A stretch of DNA of 50,854 bases from Bacteroidota bacterium. GTDB taxonomy: Bacteria > Bacteroidota > Bacteroidia > Bacteroidales > GCA-2711565. Location of the stretch: contig PARP01000035.1 in NCBI GenBank assembly GCA_002711565.1, positions 1-50,854 on the forward strand. Direction: 5' to 3'. Both the position numbers and the translations under genes were made by a program. The notes under the pieces were generated by a model. That model did no database searches. It was not told where the DNA came from and saw only the letters and a program-made list of their open reading frames with translations. Below, piece by piece: positions 9,236 to 17,319 of the stretch. Each line of letters starts with the position of its first letter. The stretch's first letter is position 1.

Positions 9236-9302
9236 CCTGTTTTAATTATTTAGTATTCAAATCTATATGTGATAAATTTTCAGCTTGCGAAGTTAAAAAA
9301 AA

Positions 9303-9388
9303 GTTTCCATGTTTGCACGTTTGCATGTTCACAGGTTTAACCATCTAAATAACAACTTGCAAACCTGCACACTTGCACACCTGCAAAC
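9303..9388. repeat. gene-less inverted pair of 8-bp tandem arrays (GTTTGCAx / CCTGCAAA)
   Basis: The left arm, 9303-9342, has five 8-bp units: GTTTCCAT, GTTTGCAC, GTTTGCAT, GTTCACAG, GTTTAACC. The right arm, 9356-9388, has four units in reverse complement: CTTGCAAA, CCTGCACA, CTTGCACA, CCTGCAAA. A loop of about 13 nt separates them. This is the unit family that brackets the four-helix-bundle gene at 16853-17200. The right arms of the two loci share the 16-mer CTTGCAAACCTGCACA. It lies between the divergent leuS and ftsX genes and contains no gene. Confidence 0.75.
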
Positions 9389-9455
9389 AAATAAAATAAA
9401 GTCACTTTCCATATATTAAAACCAAAATGACTAACTTAGCATTAAGCAAAAACCC

Positions 9456-10334
9456 ATGGCAAAAAATCAGGAAAAATATACACGTCGTAGATTACGCTCA
9501 TCTTACTTTACAACCTTCGTTAGTACTACACTTGTGCTATTTATGTTGGGTGTTTTAGGTCTGGTGATCTTCCATGCTAAAAAACTTTCAGATCATGTGA
9601 AGGAAAATATTGGGATCAGGATCATGATCAAGGAAGATGTTAGAGAAGCCGACATTATTCAACTTCAGAAGACGCTGGATGCTACGAATTACATAAAATC
9701 AACTGAGTATATCACACCTGAAAGAGCAGCATCAGAATTGCAGGATGAGCTTGGTGAATCATTTATAGATTTCCTTGGATATAATCCACTTCCACCATCA
9801 ATAGATCTGAGATTAAATGCTGATTATACAACCATCGAGCAAATCTCTGCCATTGAGGAGGAATTACTAGCTAATAAAAGCGTGAAAGAGGTGTTCTATC
9901 AACGATCACTCGTTCATGCTATCAATAAGAACTTGCGAAAGATCAGTTTAATTTTGCTTGGTTTCAGTGGCGTTTTATTGTTCATCTCAATTGCTCTTAT
10001 TAATAATACGATCCGACTTTCTGTTTATGCCAAACGATTTATCATCCGAAGTATGCGATTGGTTGGAGCTACTCAAGGTTTCATTCGACGCCCCTTCGTT
10101 GTGAAAGGAATTGTTCAAGGATTGTATAGTGCATTTGTTGCGATCATTTTCCTATGCGCTATTATTTATTATGCACAGCAAGAATTACCGGAATTGATCG
10201 AAATTCAGGATTTTGAGATCTTCGCTAGCTTATTTGCTATGGTGATCTTCTGTGGAATAATTATCTCCAGTATTTCAACTTTCTTTGCAGTTAGAAAGTT
10301 CTTACGCATGAAAACCGATGATCTGTATTATTAA
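9456..10334 (+). CDS. ftsX: cell-division ABC transporter permease FtsX
   Basis: A 292-residue protein with the FtsX layout: a basic cytoplasmic N-terminus (YTRRRLRSSYFTT), TM1 at about 18-40, an extracytoplasmic loop of about 125 residues, then three TM segments near 167-190, 215-240 and 255-280. FtsX with the ATPase FtsE regulates peptidoglycan hydrolases at the septum. ftsE is not in the window, which is usual for Bacteroidota. The gene leads the conserved run DUF3098, uppP, truB, queA. Confidence 0.9.
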   Translation: MAKNQEKYTRRRLRSSYFTTFVSTTLVLFMLGVLGLVIFHAKKLSDHVKENIGIRIMIKEDVREADIIQLQKTLDATNYIKSTEYITPERAASELQDELGESFIDFLGYNPLPPSIDLRLNADYTTIEQISAIEEELLANKSVKEVFYQRSLVHAINKNLRKISLILLGFSGVLLFISIALINNTIRLSVYAKRFIIRSMRLVGATQGFIRRPFVVKGIVQGLYSAFVAIIFLCAIIYYAQQELPELIEIQDFEIFASLFAMVIFCGIIISSISTFFAVRKFLRMKTDDLYY

Positions 10335-10395
10335 TAATTCTTAAAAAAGGATTATGCATTGAAAAACCTATTATTTTTGAAGCCTAAAAGCTAAA

Positions 10396-10662
10396 ATGAT
10401 GTCAAAAAAAACAACTCCAACTAAAAGCGGGAAAAACGAATCAGAGGTAACTTTTGCATTCTCAAAGCAAAACTATCGATTACTTATCATCGGATTGGTT
10501 GTAATTGCTTTAGGATTTATTCTTATGATCGGTGGTGGATCAGATGACCCAAATGTTTTTAGTGATAAGATATTCAGTTTCAGACGTATGACCCTGGCTC
10601 CTATTTTAATTATTGCCGGATATGTTATTGAGATCTTCGCGATTATGCGAAAAACGAAGTAA
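10396..10662 (+). CDS. DUF3098 small membrane protein
   Basis: An 88-residue protein with two hydrophobic segments (about 29-47 and 67-83) joined by a loop containing GGGSDDPNVFSDKIFSFRRM. This short protein between ftsX and uppP is a Bacteroidota hallmark (DUF3098). Function unknown; its constant position suggests a role in envelope growth. Two successive ATG codons (10396 and 10399) could each start it. Confidence 0.85.
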   Translation: MMSKKTTPTKSGKNESEVTFAFSKQNYRLLIIGLVVIALGFILMIGGGSDDPNVFSDKIFSFRRMTLAPILIIAGYVIEIFAIMRKTK

Positions 10663-10682
10663 AAACCTAATCTTTTTATATA

Positions 10683-11465
10683 ATGAATTGGCTGGAAGCT
10701 TTAATCCTTGGCATTGTTCAGGGATTGACTGAATTTTTACCCGTAAGTAGTAGTGGGCATCTTGAACTTGGTAAAGTTTTACTTGGTGTGGATGCAGAAC
10801 GTAGTTTGATCTTTACGGTAGTTGTCCATGGCGCAACCGTTTTGAGCACCATCGTTATATTTTATAAAGACATCTGGGCTTTAATAAAAGGAATTTTTCA
10901 ATTCAAATGGAACGAAGAAACCCAATATGCTGCCAAGATCATCATTTCAATGATCCCGGTAGTGATTCTCGGACTTTTTTATGCTGAAGAAATTCAGGGT
11001 TTTTTCACTGGAAATATGGACTTTGTAGGTTCAATGCTAATAGTAACATCCCTTCTATTAGCTTTTACATATTTCTCAAAATCAAACAAAAGGCCTGTTG
11101 GCTTCCTGGATTCATTGATCATAGGTACTATGCAGGCTTTAGCTGTTTTACCGGGTATCTCAAGATCTGGTTCAACTATTGCCGGTGGTATCCTATTAGG
11201 AAACAAGAAGGAAACCATTGCTAAGTTTTCGTTCCTGATGGTATTGATCCCTATCATAGGTGCAAATGTTAAAGATCTAATGGATGGTAATCTCTCTCAG
11301 GATAGTAATATTAGTCCGCTTGTTCTCTTAATTGGTTTTGTTGCAGCATTTATTTCAGGTGCATTAGCTTGTAAGTGGATGATCAATATTGTGAAAAAAG
11401 GGAAGCTCATTTACTTCTCTGTATATTGTTTTATTGTTGGATTGGTAGCCATTCTATTTTTATAA
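10683..11465 (+). CDS. uppP: undecaprenyl-diphosphatase (BacA/UppP)
   Basis: A 260-residue polytopic protein with both UppP signatures: QGLTEFLPVSSSGH (13-26, with the catalytic Glu17 and the SSS loop) and LPGISRSGSTI (156-166, with Arg161). It dephosphorylates undecaprenyl diphosphate so that the lipid carrier can be reused for peptidoglycan and polysaccharide synthesis. The enzyme therefore also serves the polysaccharide locus further right. The stop abuts the truB start without a gap. Confidence 0.93.
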   Translation: MNWLEALILGIVQGLTEFLPVSSSGHLELGKVLLGVDAERSLIFTVVVHGATVLSTIVIFYKDIWALIKGIFQFKWNEETQYAAKIIISMIPVVILGLFYAEEIQGFFTGNMDFVGSMLIVTSLLLAFTYFSKSNKRPVGFLDSLIIGTMQALAVLPGISRSGSTIAGGILLGNKKETIAKFSFLMVLIPIIGANVKDLMDGNLSQDSNISPLVLLIGFVAAFISGALACKWMINIVKKGKLIYFSVYCFIVGLVAILFL

Positions 11466-12182
11466 ATGAGCAAATTGCCGAAATATAAATCTGAATACAG
11501 TTTTAAAGAAGGTGAGATTTTACTCATCAACAAACCTTATACTTGGTCTTCTTTTCAGGTAGTTAATAAGATCCGCTATACAATTCGTCATTTTCTGGAT
11601 GTTAAGAAAATAAAAGTTGGACATGCAGGAACTCTTGATCCACTTGCCACAGGATTACTAATTATTTGTACTGGAAAATTTACCAAAAGGATCGAAGAAT
11701 TTCAAGCTCATGAAAAGGAATATACTGGCAAATTCTACCTAGGTGCTACCACCCCATGCTTTGATCTTGAGAAAGAAGTTGACCAAACTTTTCCAATAGA
11801 ACACATCACTGAAGAGCAAATATTTAGCACAGCAAAAAGTTTTTTAGGTGATCAAGATCAAGTTCCACCCATCTTTTCTGCCATAAGAATTGATGGCAAA
11901 AGAGCCTATAGATATGCTCGCGACAACGAAGAAGTCGTGATCAAACCTAAGCTTATTAACATTGCTGAATTTGAGATCACAAAGATCGAAATGCCTGAGG
12001 TACATTTCAGAATCGTTTGTAGTAAAGGCACTTACATAAGATCCATTGCTCGCGATTTTGGTCTGGCCCTTGAAAGTGGTGCTTATTTAAGTGAGCTTAA
12101 ACGCACCCGAATTGGTGAATTTAAATTAACCGATGCTTTGGAAATTGAAGAATTCAAGCAGCATCTGGAAGATTTGAAATAA
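11466..12182 (+). CDS. truB: tRNA pseudouridine-55 synthase TruB
   Basis: A 238-residue protein with GHAGTLDPLATGLL (52-65, catalytic Asp58) and the late CSKGTYIRSIARDFG motif. It makes pseudouridine 55 in the T-loop of tRNAs. It has the short bacterial form without an extended C-terminal domain. The ATG directly follows the uppP TAA, so the two are very likely co-translated. Confidence 0.93.
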   Translation: MSKLPKYKSEYSFKEGEILLINKPYTWSSFQVVNKIRYTIRHFLDVKKIKVGHAGTLDPLATGLLIICTGKFTKRIEEFQAHEKEYTGKFYLGATTPCFDLEKEVDQTFPIEHITEEQIFSTAKSFLGDQDQVPPIFSAIRIDGKRAYRYARDNEEVVIKPKLINIAEFEITKIEMPEVHFRIVCSKGTYIRSIARDFGLALESGAYLSELKRTRIGEFKLTDALEIEEFKQHLEDLK

Positions 12183-12235
12183 AAAATCCCACCTTGACAA
12201 ACGCACTGTGATTTATTATTTTAGCGCTCTTGAAC

Positions 12236-12267
12236 TTTGCCTATCCCCGAAAAATTGATTACTTTCG
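12236..12267 (+). promoter_or_regulatory. candidate promoter of queA
   Basis: TTTG at 12236-12239 and TACTTTCG at 12260-12267 (one mismatch to TAnnTTTG), with a 20-bp spacer, 30 bp before the queA ATG. The 115-bp gap after truB also suggests a separate transcription start. Confidence 0.45.
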
Positions 12268-12297
12268 CGGCCCAATTAAAAGACTAGATATTATTGT

Positions 12298-13347
12298 ATG
12301 AAATTATCCCAATTTAAATTCAACCTGCCTGCAGAACTCATTGCTAATCATCCACAAGAAGATCGTGATGAAGCAAAACTAATGGTGCTTGATAGAAAGA
12401 GACAAACCATCGAGCACAAAACTTTTAAAGACATTTTAGGATATTTTGGTGAGGGAGACGTATTCGTTATCAATAATACCAAAGTGTTTCCGGCCAGATT
12501 ATATGGAGAAAAGGAAAAAACCGGAGCAAAAATTGAAGTATTTTTATTACGTGAATTAAACCGCGAATCAAGATTATGGGATGTTTTAGTTGATCCTGCA
12601 CGAAAGATCAGAATTGGTAATAAGCTCTACTTTGGATCTGATGACTCACTAGTTGCCGAAGTAATCGACAATACAACTTCTCGTGGTCGTACATTACGTT
12701 TCTTGTTTGATGGACCATATGATGAATTCAAAAAGACAATCTATGGATTAGGGAAAACGCCTCTTCCAAAGATTCACCAACGTGATACGATCCCTGAAGA
12801 CGAAGAAAGGTATCAAACGATCTACGCAAAGCATGAAGGCGCTGTAGCAGCTCCTACTGCCGGACTACATTTTAGTCGCGAGATCATGAAACGCCTTGAA
12901 TTAGCAGGTGTTACATTCTCAGAGATCACACTCCACGCAGGTTTAGGTAACTTCAGAACTATTGAAGTAGAAGATCTTACAAAACATAAAATGGACTCAG
13001 AAGAAGTTCATATTCCTGATGCAAGTACATTGATCATCAATGAAGCAAAAGACCAAAAGAGAAAAGTTTGCGCAATTGGTACCACATCTATGAAAGCTAT
13101 GGAAACTTCTGTTTCTATTGCAGGGAAAGTAAAACCATTTAACGGATGGACAAACAAATTTATATTCCCTCCATACGACTTTAATGTAGCTAATTGCATG
13201 GTTAGTAATCTTCACCTGCCTCAATCATCCATGATGATGATGGTAGCAGCATTTGCAGGGTATGATTTCTTAATGCAAGCCTATAAAGAGGCGATAGAAC
13301 ATGAATACAAGTTCTTCACATATGGAGATGCAATGTTAATACTTTAA
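12298..13347 (+). CDS. queA: S-adenosylmethionine:tRNA ribosyltransferase-isomerase QueA
   Basis: A 349-residue protein of normal QueA length. It opens with [20 protein letters not shown] and carries the [10 protein letters not shown] motif at mid-length, the family's core signature. It moves the ribosyl part of SAM onto preQ1-modified tRNA to make epoxyqueuosine. No other queuosine gene is in the window. A terminator follows. Confidence 0.94.
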   Translation: MKLSQFKFNLPAELIANHPQEDRDEAKLMVLDRKRQTIEHKTFKDILGYFGEGDVFVINNTKVFPARLYGEKEKTGAKIEVFLLRELNRESRLWDVLVDPARKIRIGNKLYFGSDDSLVAEVIDNTTSRGRTLRFLFDGPYDEFKKTIYGLGKTPLPKIHQRDTIPEDEERYQTIYAKHEGAVAAPTAGLHFSREIMKRLELAGVTFSEITLHAGLGNFRTIEVEDLTKHKMDSEEVHIPDASTLIINEAKDQKRKVCAIGTTSMKAMETSVSIAGKVKPFNGWTNKFIFPPYDFNVANCMVSNLHLPQSSMMMMVAAFAGYDFLMQAYKEAIEHEYKFFTYGDAMLIL

Positions 13348-13358
13348 TAAAATATATT

Positions 13359-13386
13359 CCCTTCGAGTTTCGGAGGGATTTTTTTT
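13359..13386 (+). terminator. rho-independent terminator after queA
   Basis: Stem CCCTTCG (13359-13365) with CGGAGGG (13371-13377), one G-U pair, a 5-nt loop, and eight T residues ending at 13386. Confidence 0.8.
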
Positions 13387-13415
13387 GCTTACTAATTAGG
13401 TAAAACTTTAATCAG

Positions 13416-14093
13416 ATGAATCATCAAACCAAAAGATCTGCACTTATCGTAGCAGGAGGAGTAGGTAATCGCATGCAGTCGCCTATTCCAAAACAATTTC
13501 TGGAATTAAATAAAAAACCCATCCTATTTCATACGTTGGAAAAGTTTTATCAATTTGATGAGAAGATTCAATTAGTATTGGTATTACCAGATCATCAAAT
13601 GAATTATTGGGAAAAGCTATGTAAGGAATATAAATTTAAGGTTAAACATACACTGGTAGCCGGAGGTGAAACTCGCTTTGATTCGGTTTCTAATGGGCTT
13701 AAACATATTCCGGATGATCACTTTGTTGCGATCCATGATGGAGTTAGACCAATGGTAAGCATGCAAGTGGTCAATCGCTGCTTTAGGGTTGCGTCAAAAT
13801 CCGGCTCTGCCATCCCAGTAATTACTCTTAATGAATCGCTCCGCCAGGTTGATGATGAAAGTAGTAATATCATTGATAGAGATCAAATTCGTATCGTACA
13901 AACCCCACAAACATTTAAAGCTGATCTTATAAAATCAGCTTACAAACTTGAAAATCGCCCTGAATTTACAGATGATGCAAGTGTTTATGAGGCTAATGGC
14001 GGTCATGTAAAGCTTGTTAGTGGAAACAGAGAAAATATCAAAATCACTCAACCGCTAGATCTGAAAATTGCTGAAGCTTTAATTTCTGATTAA
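13416..14093 (+). CDS. ispD: 2-C-methyl-D-erythritol 4-phosphate cytidylyltransferase IspD
   Basis: A 225-residue nucleotidyltransferase with the CTP-binding loop ALIVAGGVGNRMQSPIPKQF (9-28, including Lys26), VAIHDGVRPMV at mid-length, and QTPQTF. It makes CDP-methylerythritol in the MEP isoprenoid pathway, which feeds undecaprenyl phosphate. Its last 15 bp overlap the end of the convergent glycosyltransferase gene. Confidence 0.92.
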   Translation: MNHQTKRSALIVAGGVGNRMQSPIPKQFLELNKKPILFHTLEKFYQFDEKIQLVLVLPDHQMNYWEKLCKEYKFKVKHTLVAGGETRFDSVSNGLKHIPDDHFVAIHDGVRPMVSMQVVNRCFRVASKSGSAIPVITLNESLRQVDDESSNIIDRDQIRIVQTPQTFKADLIKSAYKLENRPEFTDDASVYEANGGHVKLVSGNRENIKITQPLDLKIAEALISD

Positions 14094-15224
14094 TCTACCT
14101 TTCCATTTATTTGGAGAAAGGAATGAAAGAATGGCTGTAATACTTATGTAAAACGGATACAATAACTGAATTGGCAGGTAATACCACATAAGCTTAGGTT
14201 GTCCGCCAAATCTCGTTACTGCAAATAAGATCGGGAAGTCGATAATGACTTTAACCGAACAAGCAATAAGTAAGATCTGAAAATCCATAAATCCGATCAC
14301 CCAGAAGATCATTAGCTTTAAAAGCATTAAGTTGAAGCCAAACACACAAAGTGCAGTCAGGATTGCGAAAATATCTTTATAAGCTTTTGTTTTGGAGGCC
14401 CAGCGTTTTCGCTGCCTTAAAAAATTATCAAATTTTGAAACCGCCTGAGTTTTAACAACCGCCTCTTTATTCTTTAGAAATACGATAGAAGATGCCCCGA
14501 AGATCTTTTTGATTTGTTGCATAAGAAAAACATCATCTCCGGAAGCCAGATGCTCATGATCTTTATACCCATCTATCGCATTAAATATACTTTTTTCAAA
14601 AGCCAGATTGGCGCCATTACACATAAAAGGCTTTTTCAAGGCTACAGAGCCTGCACCACTAGCAATCAGACTCAGAAACTCCAGAGATTGAAACCTCTCG
14701 AAAAGATTTTTCTCCTTATGGTAAACTACTGGAGCGGAAATGAGTTTGGCATTACTTTGCTCATAATATGATGCATAGGTAAACACCCATCGTGGTCCAA
14801 CCCTACAGTCTGCATCAGTAGTAATAATAAGATCTCCATGCGAGATCGAAATTCCATGAGCCATAGCTTCTTTCTTACCATAAACTGTATCTAGATATTC
14901 ATAATTGATACAAATACTAGGGTGCATACGGTTAAAGTTTGTGATAATCTCTGAAGTTCTGTCAATGGAATGATCATCAACGATAATGATCTCAAGATAA
15001 GCTGGAGGGTAATTCTGGGCAACGAGATCCTGAAGCAGAAAGCCAATATTCCTCTCTTCATTTCTAGCAGCGATGATCACACTAACTTTCGTTTTAGGGC
15101 TATGAGTGGTGAAATCCTCTTCTTTTAACCGAAACCAACCAATAGTGAATGCCAGTATCAATCCAAAATAGGCAACACTCAAACATAAAGTCAATATTTC
15201 GAAAATGTTCAGGCTTTCAATCAT
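14079..15224 (-). CDS. membrane-bound family 2 glycosyltransferase
   Basis: A 381-residue processive-type GT2. It has an N-terminal TM segment (about 7-29), then VSVIIAARNE (47-56), IVDDHS (81-86), the DxD-type TTDADC (135-140), GDD at 229-231 and the QRKRW motif at 271-275, then three C-terminal TM segments. The QxxRW motif places it with membrane transferases that build and extrude glycans or modify lipids. It is coupled to the upstream LPG-synthase-like gene (TAATG overlap at 15224). Together they may make and flip a glycolipid (inference). Confidence 0.88.
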   Translation of the reverse strand: MIESLNIFEILTLCLSVAYFGLILAFTIGWFRLKEEDFTTHSPKTKVSVIIAARNEERNIGFLLQDLVAQNYPPAYLEIIIVDDHSIDRTSEIITNFNRMHPSICINYEYLDTVYGKKEAMAHGISISHGDLIITTDADCRVGPRWVFTYASYYEQSNAKLISAPVVYHKEKNLFERFQSLEFLSLIASGAGSVALKKPFMCNGANLAFEKSIFNAIDGYKDHEHLASGDDVFLMQQIKKIFGASSIVFLKNKEAVVKTQAVSKFDNFLRQRKRWASKTKAYKDIFAILTALCVFGFNLMLLKLMIFWVIGFMDFQILLIACSVKVIIDFPILFAVTRFGGQPKLMWYYLPIQLLYPFYISITAILSFLSPNKWKGRLIRN

Positions 15225-16237
15225 TATCTCCTAAAGAATTTTAATCTGTATACAAAGATAGTTCCCAAAATGGCCGGAATAATAATATTGATAAGCCATA
15301 ATGTTGAAGATGCAGTAAATACAGCAATATTTAACGAATCTACAAAAATTCCGTTTGTCTGAAAATAATACTCAAACAATGCAATTGATACCATTCCACG
15401 AATTCCCAGTTCGGTTAAAGCAATGGTAGGAATTATGGCTAGAACAAAGTACATCACTGATGTAAGCATGAATGAATCAAGAATAGGAATTGGCACTCCT
15501 AACACTTTTAATAACAGATAATATTGAAAGTTGAAGACCAGATATCTGGCAAAGCTCAAGCTGATTACATGGGTTAACTCTTTTGTTGTATAGCTTTGGA
15601 ATACTTTTACATGGGATCTAAACTTTGTCCATTCTCTTTTTGACAATCGATCCAAAATTCTTGAGAAGAGTGAGATATTGAAGAAAATCATGAGAAAAAA
15701 TGCGACACTAACTACTGCTGTGAAATAAATTCCCCAATATCCAACTCCGAATAGGTATTTGTCCAGATCTATATAACCAGGCAGAAAAAAGGCCGCTCCT
15801 ACAACCCCACAAACAAGTGTTGTTATAAGCTGGCTAAAACTTCCTACTACTGTTACGAAAATTCCTTCCCAGTGATTTGCTTTCTCAAGAATAAAGATTC
15901 TACCAAAATACTCACCCATTCTGTTTGGAGTGAATAAACTCACTGAAATTCCTGTCAACACAGCATAAAAGGATCTCAGAAGTGGGATTTTTTCTATCTT
16001 TCTAAGTAGATATTGCCATTTTCGAGCTTCTATCATCCAATTTATAATAATCAATATAAAGACTATTGATAAAATCAGGTAAAAGCCATTTGAGTCTATT
16101 CTTCTAGTAAAAGCACTAATAAGTTCGTTGATATCTCTCTTTTGAAAAAGCTCTCGGTAAATGAAGCCGTATGAAACGATGATCAATACAATTCGAATGA
16201 AATAATTATATGTTTTCTTTAACTTTGTTGATATCAT
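15224..16237 (-). CDS. LPG-synthase/AglD-type transmembrane protein (UPF0104 family)
   Basis: A 337-residue polytopic protein of the lysylphosphatidylglycerol-synthase TM-domain family. The family signature region near GISVSLFTPNRMGEYFGRIF (roughly 95-115) and the late ELGIRG segment are visible. There is no catalytic aminoacyl-transferase domain, so it is unlikely to make lysyl-PG; a lipid or isoprenoid-glycan flippase role is a common suggestion. It is the first gene of a two-gene minus-strand unit with the GT2. Only 6 bp separate its start from the divergent ruvC start. Confidence 0.82.
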   Translation of the reverse strand: MISTKLKKTYNYFIRIVLIIVSYGFIYRELFQKRDINELISAFTRRIDSNGFYLILSIVFILIIINWMIEARKWQYLLRKIEKIPLLRSFYAVLTGISVSLFTPNRMGEYFGRIFILEKANHWEGIFVTVVGSFSQLITTLVCGVVGAAFFLPGYIDLDKYLFGVGYWGIYFTAVVSVAFFLMIFFNISLFSRILDRLSKREWTKFRSHVKVFQSYTTKELTHVISLSFARYLVFNFQYYLLLKVLGVPIPILDSFMLTSVMYFVLAIIPTIALTELGIRGMVSIALFEYYFQTNGIFVDSLNIAVFTASSTLWLINIIIPAILGTIFVYRLKFFRR

Positions 16238-16243
16238 TTAAAA

Positions 16244-16804
16244 TTGAATTGGTTGAAAGAAGAGCGAATCATATTAGGTATTGATCCGGGTACAAATGTA
16301 TTAGGTTATGGCTTAATTTTTTGTAAAGGTAAAAAGATTGAGTTATTAACGATGGATGTTTTAAAGCTTGGTAAAATTGATGATCATGCCTTAAAGCTAA
16401 AAAGAATATTTGATCGACTGGTAGAACTCATCGATACATATCACCCGGATGAATTAGCGATTGAGGCGCCTTTTTATGGTAAGAATGTACAATCAATGTT
16501 AAAGTTAGGGAAAGCTCAAGGGGTGGCCATCGCGGCAGGACTATCAAGAGACTTAACGATTACTGAATACTCTCCAAGAAAAATCAAACAATCAATCACC
16601 GGCAAAGGCAGTGCTTCCAAAGAACAGGTAGCTGCTATGTTACAATCTCTGCTGAAGTTAAAGGAAATCCCATCGCAATTTGACGCTACAGATGGTTTAG
16701 CCGTAGCGGTTTGTCATAGTTATCAGAACAATCACAGTGCTGAAGGAAAGAGTTACGGGAGTTGGAAGAGTTTTTTAAGCCAAAATCCTGATAGGCAGGT
16801 TTAA
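16244..16804 (+). CDS. ruvC: Holliday junction endonuclease RuvC (TTG start)
   Basis: A 186-residue RuvC with GIDPGTNVLGYG (the first catalytic Asp near residue 14), IEAPFYGKN at mid-length and the late DATDGLAVAVCH motif. It cuts Holliday junctions with RuvAB. There is no in-frame ATG: the frame is closed by TGA at 16229, so the start must be TTG at 16244 or, more like family N-termini, TTG at 16253 (giving MKEERIILGIDPGT). The divergent neighbour starts 6 bp away, so the ruvC promoter must lie inside that gene. Confidence 0.9.
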   Translation: MNWLKEERIILGIDPGTNVLGYGLIFCKGKKIELLTMDVLKLGKIDDHALKLKRIFDRLVELIDTYHPDELAIEAPFYGKNVQSMLKLGKAQGVAIAAGLSRDLTITEYSPRKIKQSITGKGSASKEQVAAMLQSLLKLKEIPSQFDATDGLAVAVCHSYQNNHSAEGKSYGSWKSFLSQNPDRQV

Positions 16805-16812
16805 TCATAACT

Positions 16813-16847
16813 GTTTGCAGGTGTGCAGGTTTGCAAGTGTGCAGGTT
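16813..16847. repeat. 8-bp tandem array, cassette A left arm
   Basis: Four full units, GTTTGCAG, GTGTGCAG, GTTTGCAA and GTGTGCAG, plus GTT, starting 9 bp after the ruvC stop. Confidence 0.85.
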
Positions 16848-16852
16848 GATAT

Positions 16853-17200
16853 TTATGTTTTTCTTAAATACTTCATATAATTAAGTAGTTTAGATTTTAA
16901 TTTACCTAATAGCAATAAAGCTTCTGTAGAATTACAAAAATCAAGACGTTCAGCAATTATTAATTGAGTCTCTAACTCAGTAAGTGATCCTACTGAAATA
17001 TTGAGAAAGTGTAAGTTTTCCTTTTTATTTTTTCTTCCTGCACCTTCTGCTATGTTTGAAGGAACTGATACTGAAGATTTCCTAATTTGATGCGTTAATA
17101 CGTAATTCTCTTCCTTTGGAAAGGATTTAGTAAGAGTATAAATTCTGACTGTAAGATCGATAGATAATTTCCAGATGTCTAAATCTTTATAGGTACCCAT
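16853..17200 (-). CDS. four-helix-bundle protein (23S rRNA intervening-sequence/S23 family), 'LETQL' subtype
   Basis: A 115-residue protein of the S23/four-helix-bundle family (PF05635-like). It opens GTYKDLDIWKLSIDL. The signature QIRKSSVSVPSNIAEGAGR lies at 38-56, and SVGSLTELETQL follows. In other bacteria such proteins are encoded within intervening sequences of 23S rRNA genes or, as Avd, in diversity-generating retroelements; neither setting is seen here. The fold makes basic pentameric bundles that bind nucleic acid (family knowledge). It stands alone between inverted 8-bp arrays. It resembles cassette C's protein more than those of cassettes D and E. Confidence 0.88.
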   Translation of the reverse strand: MGTYKDLDIWKLSIDLTVRIYTLTKSFPKEENYVLTHQIRKSSVSVPSNIAEGAGRKNKKENLHFLNISVGSLTELETQLIIAERLDFCNSTEALLLLGKLKSKLLNYMKYLRKT

Positions 17201-17275
17201 AAATAAAAGTTTTGGTTTATAACTACCTATTAATTCCCAAAACTCAATTTCGTCAGCCTATTTCTGAAAAAAAGT

Positions 17276-17314
17276 ACAAACTTGCAAACCTGCACACCTG
17301 CCAACCTGCAAACC
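17276..17314. repeat. 8-bp tandem array, cassette A right arm
   Basis: Units CTTGCAAA, CCTGCACA, CCTGCCAA and CCTGCAAA (17281-17312) are the reverse complement of the left-arm units, with one extra unit. The array ends 6 bp before the end of the formimidoylglutamase-like gene. Confidence 0.85.
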
Positions 17315-17319
17315 TATAC

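Larger units (their letters stand above)
16813..17314 (-). mobile_element. cassette A: four-helix-bundle gene inside inverted 8-bp tandem arrays
   Basis: Composite element filling the gap between ruvC and the formimidoylglutamase-like gene. The left array, 16813-16847, and the right array, 17276-17314, are inverted copies that keep the same unit order. The perfect 18-mer GTGTGCAGGTTTGCAAGT at 16821-16838 pairs with 17280-17297. The only gene inside is the four-helix-bundle frame. No transposase is present. Calling it mobile is an inference from five similar cassettes in this window. Confidence 0.55.
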
